Shown: piece after piece, positions 39,701-52,205 of the stretch | Position numbering within the stretch: position 1 is the first letter of the stretch | Layout of the letters: the number at the start of each line of letters is the position of its first letter | The notes under the pieces: generated by a model | Databases searched by the model: none | What the model saw: the letters and a program-made list of their open reading frames with translations, nothing else | What the model was told of the DNA's origin: nothing | NCBI GenBank assembly: GCA_030267565.1 | Contig: BRXU01000003.1 | Coordinates: 2,402,001-2,466,000 of the forward strand | Direction: 5' to 3' | Length of the DNA: 64,000 nucleotides | DNA from: Pleodorina starrii | Taxonomy: Eukaryota > Chlorophyta > Chlorophyceae > Chlamydomonadales > Volvocaceae | Made by a program: the position numbers and the translations under genes

Positions 39701-41498
39701 AGCGGACAGAGCGCTTCTCCATCACCCAGGTCTGGACAGGCAGTACGGCGCGGCGCGGCGGTGAACCGCAAGTGAGGCAGGGCTGGGGGAAGGGGTTCGG
39801 GGGCTTTGGGGAACGGGCGGGTGAGGTTGGGGTGGGCGGGTGAGGAAGGCTTGCTGGGGCGGACAACATCAAGGTGCGGACTAGGCGAGCAGGGAGGGAG
39901 GGAGGGAGGGAGGGAGGGAGGGAGGGAGGGAGGGAGGGAGGGAGGGAGGGAGGGAGGGAGGGAGGGAGGGAGGGAGGGAGGGAGGGAGGGAGGGAGGGCT
40001 GCGCGAGCTGGGGGTCGGGTCGTACGTGTCCGCCCGCGTGTGGACCACGCGATCCAGCGACTGACTCACAGGCTCAGCCGGGGACCTTCCATGTCCCCCA
40101 GCAGCCATGTCTCCTGCCCCCCCTCCCTACGTCACATCCCCTGGGCCGCATCTCGAGGAGGATCACACACACACACACACACACACACGTACACACACAG
40201 CATCAGGGTGGGTATTCGCGATGCGGCCCCATCAACCGACGTGCGGTCCAACCGAAAGCTTGCTCCTCCCAGAGTCCCAATGCTGGTTCATTTGTGAATC
40301 AACTTCCCAATGCTCGTTCGTTCGTGTATCAAGGAAGTCCGTTCACGTCGGTTTCCCTCAGTGGCATCCGGGAGGGGAGCGCAATGACCACCGACACGGC
40401 CGCCCGCCGCTTCCCTCACCTCCCGCCCAGTCTCGTCGTGTGCGACGTGCAGTTACAGGGCCTCGGAGAACTAGGCAAACGAAGGAAACCTTCGTCGGCT
40501 ACCAACCGTCTTCCTTCAGCCCTCACTCACTTCGCCGCCACATCATCGCCCCCTCGCCACACCGCAGGCCGTTGGGCCGCATGACGGTCGTCCGCCACAC
40601 GCCGCCGCCTCCTCCGCGCCTCTCCCTAGCCGTGGCCGGGCCCCCCGCCAACACAACCCTGCCCTGCCCTCCGAACGCCGCCACCGACCAGTCCTCTCTC
40701 CTCCTTTCGCCAACTCCTTTCTCCTCAGCCCGCCCCCTGTCCTGTCATCCGCCCTGTGACCGGGCCAACAACACCCCCCCACCCCTGCGGCCTCCTTACC
40801 TTGAGACAGGTCATGTGGGCGTAGGTGAGGGAGCCGGTGCAGTGGCAGGCAGCCACCAGGTCGTTCAGCGGCTCGGACAGGAGGCAGATGCGGCACTCGG
40901 GCGCAAAGGCGCCGAGGGCCCCGCTGCCCTCCGGACGGAGCTGAGAGGCGCTGGGGGAGCGGGCGCAGGAGGGCTCGGGGGTCGGGCCCAGCGTCAGGTC
41001 GCTCTGCGCGGCGCCGGGGGCGGCGGGCGCGAGGGCGTCGGAGAAGGAGGTCGAGTGAAATGTGGAGCTGCTGGCGGCGCCATCGAAGGCTGCGGTCGCG
41101 GGGTTTGCTGCGCGCGGGGACGTGGACAGTGGGTGCACGCTGACCGGCTGCCGGGCGGCGATGCGAGCTGGGGCGGGCGCAGGAGCTAGCGCCGCGCCGT
41201 TGGAGTGTGAAGACGCAGGGTGAAGATTTGTCGTGCTCCGACGAGGTTGGCCCGAGCTCTCGGGCAGTTCTTCTGACAGCTGGTCAGGCTGATTCGCTGC
41301 GCCAGCGGGCTCCATCACGCGCGAGTTGTGTCCGGACGTGATGGTGTTGGGAAGTGGAGTTTCTGTTTCCACCAGGCGTGAAAGGTGGTGAGGCCCCTGG
41401 ACAATAGAGGGCACAACAGGCGCGGCAGCTGATGACGAGCTGTCCAAGGAGTTACGAAGCAAGGCCTCTCGGTGCTGACCCTCCTGCTTGCCGGGCAT
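36800..41498 (-). CDS. RINGv (MARCH-type) membrane E3 ubiquitin ligase
   Basis: Six exons on the minus strand: 41498-40800, 39731-39589, 39066-38836, 38018-37973, 37355-37306 and 37001-36800, totalling 456 residues plus stop, all with GT-AG junctions in phase. Residues 1-195 are a low-complexity Ser/Ala/Pro region. A C4HC3 RINGv domain spans the first splice junction: ECRICLLSEPLNDLVAACHC, HMTCLK, then TWVMEKRSVRCELCGTMYKEP. Two hydrophobic helices follow (SYALILLLLFAIIYM and LWQVLLVVLPIYLVL), then a soluble tail. This is the usual MARCH layout: RINGv, two membrane passes, and a role in ubiquitinating membrane proteins. Two separate His runs (six His each) lie in exons 3 and 6. The start codon lies 460 bp from the divergent carrier gene. 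Confidence 0.88.
38036..38200. repeat. G-rich imperfect minisatellite in RINGv intron 3
   Basis: Alternating GGGGAGGGGAGCAGGG and GGGAGGGGGAGGG blocks; a 44-bp block is repeated about twice at 38,115-38,200. The purine strand is the plus strand, antisense to the gene. Confidence 0.75.
39888..39998. repeat. (GGGA)n microsatellite in RINGv intron 1
   Basis: About 27 uninterrupted GGGA units. A CA dinucleotide run (about 40,163-40,200) lies in the same intron. Confidence 0.97.
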
Positions 41499-41959
41499 GA
41501 CGCTAGACCTATCGGGAAGCTAGACGCAGGGATGTGCCCCGATTAGCCTTTAACTGAGATTCATTATCGTTGATGGTTACATATGTATTCTCGATGCGTT
41601 GCAAAGCCCGCGATGATGTTATTGGTGGATGCTGGTGCACGAAGCTGGTGTAAAGTGGAGACGTGAAGCGAAAAACCACAAGCCTAGAATGAAAATGCAA
41701 TAGATTGGAGATTCACCAACAGCATGGCAAGACAGCAGTTTGCTAACCAACAAAGTGAGACTCCTTGTGCCGTACATTTACGGGAGTTGCGCAAGTCCGG
41801 CGTACGTTGTCTGCAGTCTGTATAAGTAACATATCCGAACGACTTAGATTAAAAACGGGCAAGATGAACCCGCAGTTAGAGACCCCCACCGAGATTGCCC
41901 CTCGGGACGGCACGACTCGATAAACGCGGCCGCCAGTGGGACAGCGCCAACCGTGCATA
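41499..41959. promoter_or_regulatory. Bidirectional promoter region between the RINGv and carrier genes
   Basis: 461 bp separate the two divergent start codons. The segment is distinctly AT-richer than its surroundings. No TATA box or other named element could be assigned with confidence. Confidence 0.5.
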
Positions 41960-44900
41960 ATGATAACCAGGGAAGACCACAGCCCGCCGAACCGGCAGCA
42001 GCCGCCACTGCAGCCGCCTCAGCTGCGCCTGGAACTGCCTACGGCTGCAAGGGAGCTGTTAGCGGGCTTCGCGGCGGGCGCGGCAAACGTGACGAGCGGT
42101 TACCCTTTCGATACCGTCAAGGTGGGGCGTGGGGGGCGATTCTGACTTTGGGGGGTGGGTGACGTGATGCAAGGGGGGTCATGGATGCAAAAGGGGGTGA
42201 CGGAAGGGCCAGCCCCCACCCCAGGGCACACTGTTCCAGAAGATACCACATGTCCCGATGCGTGCACATCCACCGCGCCTTGCCTTGTCCGATGTCCGCA
42301 CCCCCACACCCCCACACCCTCACACCCTCACACCCTCACACACCCTCACTCGTCACGTCGTCGGGACCTGCGCAGGTCCGGCTGCAGTCAGCGGCCCGGG
42401 GGCAGTACGACGGCGCCGTGCACTGCTGCCGCTCCATCATCCGGCACGAGGGCATTCGTCGGGGGCTGTTTCGGGGCCTGTCCTCGCCCCTGGTGGGGGG
42501 CACCGCGGAGACGGGCGTCAACTACCTGGTGGGTGGGTGGGGATGCGGGCTGCCGGCTGACCGTTTCGTCGTGGGCCGGCAGCGCTCCCTGGAGCGCTGC
42601 CAGGCGCCAGGTGGCTGGCACCTGACACCCATACACGTGACGGCACACGTGTGACGACCGGCCCGGGGGGCCGGCCAACCGGGAGGAGTCGGAGCACCGA
42701 GATGCCGGAGTCGGAGTTCCCCCCCTTTGCAGCGCTCACTGGGGGCCCTGAGCACACCCCGCGGTCCAATCACAGGCCGGACCGGACCGGACCGGGCCCA
42801 CCACCCCCCGGGCGGCCCACCGCGAAGCAGGGCGAGAAGCACAGCGCAGTGCCGTAGCTGGGACTGATACCGCGCGCTGCCCTCCTGTGAGACCGTTGTG
42901 AGACCTTTACAGGGCCGTTAGGAGACCGTTATGACGTGCCTTTGAGGCCGTCACCCTCCGGGGCGCGCCTCCCAAAGACGCCAGGTGTACGGCGCCGTAT
43001 TTGGTGGCGCTTTGGCACAAACCCGGCCGTGTCGCGGCCCTGCCTTGCTCCTTCTCATAGAGCGCCCCTTCAGAGCCCCACCTGTGTGTGTGTGTGTGTG
43101 TGTGTGCGCCGCTGTGGCGTGGGACCGCCAGGTTTACTCGAGGGTGTTGGACGCGTTGCGGCCGGATGCTGGCGGCGGCAGCGGCGGCGGCGGCGGCTCC
43201 GCTCCGGGGGGTGGTGCGGCGGCGGTGCCGCTGCCTTCAGTGGCGGTGGCGGGTGCGGTGGCGGGGGCGGCTCTGAGCTTCATTCTGGGGCCCACCGAGC
43301 TGATCAAGGTGGGGGGGGGGGAGGGGAAGGGGAGGGGGAGGGAGGGGTTGGGGAGGGAGAGGGCAGGGGGGAAGGAAAGCAGGATGCGCCCCGAAGTAAC
43401 TGAGAGAGGTATTGAGAGAGGTAGGGAGGGAGGGGGGAGGGAGGAGAAGGGGGCTAAGGGGCGGGCGGACCGGCGGAGGTGGGGAAGCGTAGGGACAGTG
43501 CAAATGGGCGAGTGCTTTGTTGTGTTGTGGTTGTTGGAGCGGGTTCCAGACCCTTGTTAAGCTGAACAGAGGCGGACACAGCAACGGAGGCGGGGAGGTA
43601 CCCGCAATCCCGCGTATCCACGGGGGTACAGGCCTCGGCCGAGGCGGCTGTGGTCCTCGGGGGGGGGGGGTTGTGGCGGCACCTGGGCTTGTCTTCTGTC
43701 CTGCTCGTGGCTGGTGGACGGGTGGCCTCTTTTTCAGACTTCACGGCTTGCAAACCCCACCCGGCCCCTCTCACACCCACCTCCCCGGTCCCCGCGCCGC
43801 CCCCGCTTCGTCGCAACACCCATTTCACCACCACCACCACAAACACACACAAACACACACACCCCAGACCCCACCACTCCCGCCGCTACCCGCCCGGCTG
43901 CCCCCCCCCCGCAGTGCCGCATGCAGCAGGCTGGCTCCTCAGTCCGCTACCCGGGCGGTCCGCTGCAGTGCCTGCGGGACATCGTGGCGAGGGAGGGCGG
44001 CCTGGTGGGGGGACTCAGTCGCGGTCTGGGCGCCACCATGGCCCGGGAGGTGCCGGGCAATGCGCTCTTCTTCGTCGCATACGAGGCACTCAGGTGGGGC
44101 CGGGCCCTGGGGCGGGGAGGGCGGGGAGTGGAGGGTGAGGGTTGAGGAAGGGGGTGGGGCCAGGAAGGGGGTGGGCTCGGGCCCCGGGGCGCGGAGGGTG
44201 GGGAGGGCGGGGGGGTCGAGGAAGGAGGCCAAGGCGGGGGTGGGGCCAGGAAGCAGCGCCCTGTTTGTCGGGTCGCCAGGTTTGTGTAGGCGGGAGACAG
44301 TCCCGGGTGAGGGTGAGAGGCTGTGTGGGAAGGCAAAGGGGCGAGGCCGCGGAGGGCGAGGGAAGCGAGGCGCTGATGAGCCGGAGCCGGGGCAATGCAG
44401 GGGGGGGGGGCAGGTACTCAGCCGGGGCAATGCCGGGGGGGGCCAGGTACCCAGCCGGGGCAACGCGGGGGGTGCCAGGTACCTAGCCGGGGCAACGCGG
44501 GGGGGGGGTGCCAGCTGGAGGTGACTGGAGGCACATGGCTGCTAGGCAAATGGCTGCTAGGTACATGGAGGGGTACATGGCAGGCAACAGCTCACCTTGA
44601 GAAGCTGAGCATGAGCATGTGCGACCGCGTTGCGGCACCGGAGCATCCCAGACCGACTTGGCGTGGGGCGGAGGGACGCGAGGGAGATGGTGGGGCAGGG
44701 GCGGCTGCGGCTCGGAGGGGCGGGGGGTGGGGCGACGGGGTGCGGAGTGACGGGGCGCGGTGGCTCTTGCCGCGCCGGCTTCAGTCGGGCGGACGAGGGG
44801 CCCCCGGGGTGTGGGAACATGGCCGTGAATGTGAATGTGTGAAAGCGGCACTCAACAGGTCCCGGCGCAGCCCAGCCATGCGCGCGGGCACAGCACCGCA

Positions 44901-45299
44901 CAGCACCACGGTAATGCATCTCGAGAGTGTTGGTGTGTGGGCGGCTTTGTGCCAACCAACCAACCAACTGTATCGACACCACCGGGCAGTGTACCGGTAC
45001 CTGTAGGCTGGGAGCGCCGCGTATTGGGTTCTCCCGGTGCTTCCCCCCCCCCGACTGGTGCGGCGGGCGCAGCGCCACGGCGGGTCGTGCAACCCCGCTG
45101 CTGCTGCTGCCCCCACACGCCCACCGGCGCATCACGACGCAGCTGGCCCCCGGGCCCGGGCCCGCTAGGTTCTCAAGGCCAGTAACGAAGCGACGACTAG
45201 CGCGAGCAGCGAGAGGACCTGGTCTAGGCGATCTAGGCGGGCGCAAAAGCTCTCGTATGGGCTGTACCCGTACGACGTTTGATTGGCAGTGGCTCACGG

Positions 45300-45334
<35 letters not shown>

Positions 45335-47659
45335 GCTGGCTGGCTGCTGGCGGGGATTTCGGGTGTGGGCCTCAGACCACGTCCTGCTGGCGGGGGCGCG
45401 TTTTCCGCTGCGCTCCGAAGCCCTGTCACTTGACGCTCTGCCTTTCCGTCCCCTCGGGGGGCTGCAGGCGCGGCGTGCTGGGCGCGAGACAGACCGCGGT
45501 CACCAACGCGCCAGCGGCCGGCTTCAGCCCTGCGGCGGTAGAGCCGTGGCCGCTGCCTTCGTCGCCGTCCTCCTCGTCCCCCTCCTCCTCCTCGTCCGCA
45601 TTGGCGCCGGGCTTCGATAGCACCGCGGTTCAGGCGGATGTGCGGCACGGTGCGGCACACAGTGCTGCTCTCAGCGGGGAGGCTGTTGGGTCGTCCGGGC
45701 GGCTGCCACAGCACCATCAGCACCATCAGCAGCAGCAGCAGAGGGCTGACGACAGCCACACGCGGCGCCATTGGCTCACGGTACGTCCCCCACAGCGTTC
45801 GTGTTCCGGTGCGGGGTCGGGTTCCGGAGCCGGGTGCGGGGTGGGGCGGAGGCTCGGGTGCCAGGGCGGGTGGCAATCGAGTCAACCTGCGTTCCGTGCT
45901 TCGACGGTCTCCGTGACAGGCCGAGATAGGACAGCCGTGATCGAAGGTCATCTAGCAAGCAAGGAGCACGTGTTGCTGGAAGTTACAGCTATTGCTGCTG
46001 GCACTGTTTGCAGCGCGTCGAGCCTGCGGGGGCCTGCACTGCACTGCACTGCCGTGCCCTGCCCGGCCCTTCCCGGCCCGGCCCGACCCGGCCCGGCCCG
46101 GCCCCGTGCATGCGGACCGCCTGACCCTTTCCCTCGCTGCTCACAGGAAGCTGCCATTGCGGTCTTTTGCGGAGGGACTGCCGGGACAGTGGTAGGTGGT
46201 AGGTGCTGCCGGGCGAGGAGCCCTTGGTGTTGACCGTGTGCGGGGCGCGTGTGTGCTGCCGTTAGCGCAACGTCGTTCACAGGGGGGCAGGAGCCGACTG
46301 ACTGACTGACGTGTACCCGGAAGTCCGTAACGGTTGTGGCGCCAGGTCGGAGGCGTAGGACGCAAGGCGACGGCCGGTGCCCACCCGCGAGGTCAGACGC
46401 TGTCGGGGTCTGCGATCCGCCGCGCATCCCCCGGCTCACCGCAAGCTCCCGTACAAGCTCCCATTGGGCAGCGGCCCCAGCGAACCGCGACGCGGCTCTT
46501 GCCAAGCCGCGCTTCCTTGCGGCTGCGGTTCGGACAAGTGTGCGATATTGCATCTCGGCGTCGTACAGTCGGTGCACGTGCTTCTGTTGCCGTACTTCGG
46601 GTTGCGATGTCCGACGTGTGCACGCTCCGATCCAGGCCGGTGGGTCACCCCTTTTTCCCCTCACCGCCGCCACGCAGATGTGGGCTGCGGTGCTGCCCAT
46701 TGATGTGGCCAAGACGCGGCTGCAGACCGCCCGGCCCGGCAGCGAGTGGGATGTGGGGCTACGGAAGCACTGGCTCATGGTGGGTGGGGTGGGATTGGCT
46801 GGGGGCCCTTGGCGGGGGAAGGGAGGGCCGGACCGGATGCCAGCGGGCACTGCGGAGCGCAGGCGCACTGAAGAACGGTGGCACTGCACCGCACTGCACG
46901 GCACTGCAGTGGGGAGGCACGCGACATCGCGGGGGGCAGGCTTGGGCGGTGGGGGAGGGGCTGCGGGGAGTTGAGGGCAGTTGGGTACACGGTCCGGCGC
47001 AAGCGGACAAGAGGACTCCGTTGAGAGGGGCTTTGGCTGTACAGGGCGAGTACTGTTTACCGTTCGACACCGTTCGACCGCTTGGCCAAGTCGGGAGGGG
47101 AGGGAGGGTATCTTGGTGCTGTTACTACTGGTACCGCATCAGCTGGGGTCGCCCACGTCTTGAAACGGTAGTGAGCGCATGGCGCCTGGGGCTACCGTAT
47201 ACCGCCGGCCGGCAAACGTCTGCGCTGGAAATTTTCGGGTGCCGTCGCAGCCCGCATGCCTCGGCGTGTGTCCCGCCGCGTCAGAGGGTGTGCCATTGGT
47301 GGAAACAAAGCGGGGGCTGCCAGTTCAGTTCACATTGCGCGGCGCGGTACCCCGGTACCGCTATTTGAGTTCCGGGCGCCCGCAATCCCGAGCACCCCCC
47401 CCCCCCCGCAGCGCCCAAGCGCCCGAACACGGGCCCAGCTACGGTACTTCGCCCTGTGACCCGGCCCTGTGTTGTTGCCCTCCCAACCCGACCCGCTGTT
47501 CCTTGCCACCTTGCGCCGCAGCTGTGGCGGGAGGGCGGACTTGCGTCCTTGTACGCTGGGCTGACACCGACGCTGGTGCGTGCTTTCCCGGCCAACGCGT
47601 GCCAGTGGCTGGCCTGGGAGCTGGTGATGCGGAATCTCGGCGGCGAGGGCGATCACTAA
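41960..47659 (+). CDS. Mitochondrial carrier (SLC25) protein, ornithine/acylcarnitine-like subfamily
   Basis: Eight exons: 41960-42121, 42376-42528, 43132-43308, 43915-44093, 45468-45780, 46147-46191, 46678-46779 and 47522-47659, totalling 422 residues plus stop with all junctions in phase. The ATG at 41960 is the first in frame. All three signature motifs are present: PFDTVK-VRLQS, PTELIK-CRMQQ and PIDVAK-TRLQT. ETGVNYLVY, EVPGNALFF and RAFPANACQWLAWE resemble the SLC25A15/A20/A29 group, so a basic amino acid or acylcarnitine-type substrate is likely but unproven. Expected place: inner mitochondrial membrane, six helices. At 422 residues it is about 100 longer than usual because exon 5 encodes a Ser/Pro/Gln/His-rich insertion between helices 4 and 5. 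Exons 5-8 lie within the first unit of a tandem triplication. Confidence 0.92.
44380..44516. repeat. About 38-bp G-rich tandem repeat in carrier intron 4
   Basis: Four copies of AGCCGGGGCAAYGC followed by a variable G run and CCAGGTAC, with divergent spacing because of G-run length differences. Confidence 0.75.
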
Positions 47660-48674
47660 GCGACTGACTGACGGACTGACAATGAGAGGCGAGGGCTTAC
47701 TTGAACTATTTGACTGAGCTGAACGGCTCAGCAGACACGGTCAAAAACGACAGTGTGGTTGTGTGCGGTTGTGTACGAGGGGGCGATGCGACCCATGGGA
47801 CAGGAGGATGCGGACGGCACTTGGTATCAGGCAGCCTAGTTTTCTGAACGCGATACGAACCCAATCCTCGGTGTTATTTATTATTTTTCGATTGTATCGG
47901 CAAAAACAGACTTGCCTTTCAAGGAGCAAGGCGGTTATTTTTTCCTTGTGCGGGACGACCGTGCCAGTCGGCGGTATTTGGAACGCCACAACATGGCGGT
48001 TGCACACCGATTTGGAGACTGCGTAAGCTTGTTCAGTGTTACAAGGAGCTAAAGCGGGCCTCTTGCCTCCTGCATTACTTCTCACCCTGTGCGCACCCGG
48101 TCCTGCTTTGATGCAGCAGCACTCTCCCCACCTGGCCGCGTACCAGGACAGCAGCTAAACGCAACTTAGACGACAGAACGGGGTGTGGGAACATGGCCGT
48201 GAATGTGAATGTGTGAAAGCGGCACTCAACAGGTCCCGGCGCAGCCCAGCCATGCGCGCGGGCACAGCACCGCACAGCACCACGGTAATGCATCTCGAGA
48301 GTGTTGGTGTGTGGGCGGCTTTGTGCCAACCAACCAACCAACTGTATCGACACCACCGGGCAGTGTACCGGTACCTGTAGGCTGGGAGCGCCGCGTATTG
48401 GGTTCTCCCGGTGCTTCCCCCCCCCCCGACTGGTGCGGCGGGCGCAGCGCCACGGCGGGTCGTGCAACCCCGCTGCTGCTGCTGCCCCCACACGCCCACC
48501 GGCGCATCACGACGCAGCTGGCCCCCGGGCCCGGGCCCGCTAGGTTCTCAAGGCCAGTAACGAAGCGACGACTAGCGCGAGCAGCGAGAGGACCTGGTCT
48601 AGGCGATCTAGGCGGGCGCAAAAGCTCTCGTATGGGCTGTACCCGTACGACGTTTGATTGGCAGTGGCTCACGG

Positions 48675-48705
<31 letters not shown>

Positions 48706-48838
48706 GCTGGCTGGCTGCTGGCGGGGATTTCGGGTGTGGGCCTCAGACCACGTCCTGCTGGCGGGGGCGCGTTTTCCGCTGCGCTCCGAAGCCCTGTCAC
48801 TTGACGCTCTGCCTTTCCGTCCCCTCGGGGGGCTGCAG

Positions 48839-51026
48839 GCGCGGCGTGCTGGGCGCGAGACAGACCGCGGTCACCAACGCGCCAGCGGCCGGCTTCAGCC
48901 CTGCGGCGGTAGAGCCGTGGCCGCTGCCTTCGTCGCCGTCCTCCTCGTCCCCCTCCTCCTCCTCGTCCGCATTGGCGCCGGGCTTCGATAGCACCGCGGT
49001 TCAGGCGGATGTGCGGCACGGTGCGGCACACAGTGCTGCTCTCAGCGGGGAGGCTGTTGGGTCGTCCGGGCGGCTGCCACAGCACCATCAGCACCATCAG
49101 CAGCAGCAGCAGAGGGCTGACGACAGCCACACGCGGCGCCATTGGCTCACGGTACGTCCCCCACAGCGTTCGTGTTCCGGTGCGGGGTCGGGTTCCGGAG
49201 CCGGGTGCGGGGTGGGGCGGAGGCTCGGGTGCCAGGGCGGGTGGCAATCGAGTCAACCTGCGTTCCGTGCTTCGACGGTCTCCGTGACAGGCCGAGATAG
49301 GACAGCCGTGATCGAAGGTCATCTAGCAAGCAAGGAGCACGTGTTGCTGGAAGTTACAGCTATTGCTGCTGGCACTGTTTGCAGCGCGTCGAGCCTGCGG
49401 GGGCCTGCACTGCACTGCACTGCCGTGCCCTGCCCGGCCCTTCCCGGCCCGGCCCGACCCGGCCCGGCCCGGCCCCGTGCATGCGGACCGCCTGACCCTT
49501 TCCCTCGCTGCTCACAGGAAGCTGCCATTGCGGTCTTTTGCGGAGGGACTGCCGGGACAGTGGTAGGTGGTAGGTGCTGCCGGGCGAGGAGCCCTTGGTG
49601 TTGACCGTGTGCGGGGCGCGTGTGTGCTGCCGTTAGCGCAACGTCGTTCACAGGGGGGCAGGAGCCGACTGACTGACTGACGTGTACCCGGAAGTCCGTA
49701 ACGGTTGTGGCGCCAGGTCGGAGGCGTAGGACGCAAGGCGACGGCCGGTGCCCACCCGCGAGGTCAGACGCTGTCGGGGTCTGCGATCCGCCGCGCATCC
49801 CCCGGCTCACCGCAAGCTCCCGTACAAGCTCCCATTGGGCAGCGGCCCCAGCGAACCGCGACGCGGCTCTTGCCAAGCCGCGCTTCCTTGCGGCTGCGGT
49901 TCGGACAAGTGTGCGATATTGCATCTCGGCGTCGTACAGTCGGTGCACGTGCTTCTGTTGCCGTACTTCGGGTTGCGATGTCCGACGTGTGCACGCTCCG
50001 ATCCAGGCCGGTGGGTCACCCCTTTTTCCCCTCACCGCCGCCACGCAGATGTGGGCTGCGGTGCTGCCCATTGATGTGGCCAAGACGCGGCTGCAGACCG
50101 CCCGGCCCGGCAGCGAGTGGGATGTGGGGCTACGGAAGCACTGGCTCATGGTGGGTGGGGTGGGATTGGCTGGGGGCCCTTGGCGGGGGAAGGGAGGGCC
50201 GGACCGGATGCCAGCGGGCACTGCGGAGCGCAGGCGCACTGAAGAACGGTGGCACTGCACCGCACTGCACGGCACTGCAGTGGGGAGGCACGCGACATCG
50301 CGGGGGGCAGGCTTGGGCGGTGGGGGAGGGGCTGCGGGGAGTTGAGGGCAGTTGGGTACACGGTCCGGCGCAAGCGGACAAGAGGACTCCGTTGAGAGGG
50401 GCTTTGGCTGTACAGGGCGAGTACTGTTTACCGTTCGACACCGTTCGACCGCTTGGCCAAGTCGGGAGGGGAGGGAGGGTATCTTGGTGCTGTTACTACT
50501 GGTACCGCATCAGCTGGGGTCGCCCACGTCTTGAAACGGTAGTGAGCGCATGGCGCCTGGGGCTACCGTATACCGCCGGCCGGCAAACGTCTGCGCTGGA
50601 AATTTTCGGGTGCCGTCGCAGCCCGCATGCCTCGGCGTGTGTCCCGCCGCGTCAGAGGGTGTGCCATTGGTGGAAACAAAGCGGGGGCTGCCAGTTCAGT
50701 TCACATTGCGCGGCGCGGTACCCCGGTACCGCTATTTGAGTTCCGGGCGCCCGCAATCCCGAGCACCCCCCCCCGCAGCGCCCAAGCGCCCGAACACGGG
50801 CCCAGCTACGGTACTTCGCCCTGTGACCCGGCCCTGTGTTGTTGCCCTCCCAACCCGACCCGCTGTTCCTTGCCACCTTGCGCCGCAGCTGTGGCGGGAG
50901 GGCGGACTTGCGTCCTTGTACGCTGGGCTGACACCGACGCTGGTGCGTGCTTTCCCGGCCAACGCGTGCCAGTGGCTGGCCTGGGAGCTGGTGATGCGGA
51001 ATCTCGGCGGCGAGGGCGATCACTAA
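48839..51026 (+). pseudogene. Second copy of carrier exons 5-8 (no exons 1-4)
   Basis: Exon-equivalents 48839-49151, 49518-49562, 50049-50150 and 50889-51026 keep the same splice sites and coding sequence as the full gene, ending ELVMRNLGGEGDH. No start codon, first carrier repeat or second carrier repeat precedes them, so alone they cannot encode a carrier. They could be used as alternative 3' exons by splicing from exon 4. Confidence 0.85.
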
Positions 51027-52041
51027 GCGACTGACTGACGGACTGACAATGAGAGGCGAGGGCTTACTTGAACTATTTGACTGAGCTGAACGGCTCAGCA
51101 GACACGGTCAAAAACGACAGTGTGGTTGTGTGCGGTTGTGTACGAGGGGGCGATGCGACCCATGGGACAGGAGGATGCGGACGGCACTTGGTATCAGGCA
51201 GCCTAGTTTTCTGAACGCGATACGAACCCAATCCTCGGTGTTATTTATTATTTTTCGATTGTATCGGCAAAAACAGACTTGCCTTTCAAGGAGCAAGGCG
51301 GTTATTTTTTCCTTGTGCGGGACGACCGTGCCAGTCGGCGGTATTTGGAACGCCACAACATGGCGGTTGCACACCGATTTGGAGACTGCGTAAGCTTGTT
51401 CAGTGTTACAAGGAGCTAAAGCGGGCCTCTTGCCTCCTGCATTACTTCTCACCCTGTGCGCACCCGGTCCTGCTTTGATGCAGCAGCACTCTCCCCACCT
51501 GGCCGCGTACCAGGACAGCAGCTAAACGCAACTTAGACGACAGAACGGGGTGTGGGAACATGGCCGTGAATGTGAATGTGTGAAAGCGGCACTCAACAGG
51601 TCCCGGCGCAGCCCAGCCATGCGCGCGGGCACAGCACCGCACAGCACCACGGTAATGCATCTCGAGAGTGTTGGTGTGTGGGCGGCTTTGTGCCAACCAA
51701 CCAACCAACTGTATCGACACCACCGGGCAGTGTACCGGTACCTGTAGGCTGGGAGCGCCGCGTATTGGGTTCTCCCGGTGCTTCCCCCCCCCCCGACTGG
51801 TGCGGCGGGCGCAGCGCCACGGCGGGTCGTGCAACCCCGCTGCTGCTGCTGCCCCCACACGCCCACCGGCGCATCACGACGCAGCTGGCCCCCGGGCCCG
51901 GGCCCGCTAGGTTCTCAAGGCCAGTAACGAAGCGACGACTAGCGCGAGCAGCGAGAGGACCTGGTCTAGGCGATCTAGGCGGGCGCAAAAGCTCTCGTAT
52001 GGGCTGTACCCGTACGACGTTTGATTGGCAGTGGCTCACGG

Positions 52042-52072
<31 letters not shown>

Positions 52073-52205
52073 GCTGGCTGGCTGCTGGCGGGGATTTCGG
52101 GTGTGGGCCTCAGACCACGTCCTGCTGGCGGGGGCGCGTTTTCCGCTGCGCTCCGAAGCCCTGTCACTTGACGCTCTGCCTTTCCGTCCCCTCGGGGGGC
52201 TGCAG

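Noticed and set aside
42985..43080. Extra carrier exon beginning VYGAVFGGALAQ after a CAG
   Set aside because: The exon at 43132 (VYSRVLDAL) fills the same place in phase with its own acceptor; including both would duplicate the segment and runs into low-complexity sequence.
44557..45951. 464-codon minus-strand frame, and its repeats in units 2 and 3
   Set aside because: Antisense to the well-supported carrier exons and introns; its repetition only reflects the triplication.
45948..46904. 318-codon minus-strand frame, also at 49319 and 52686
   Set aside because: Antisense to carrier exons 6 and 7, which have clear splice sites and family motifs.
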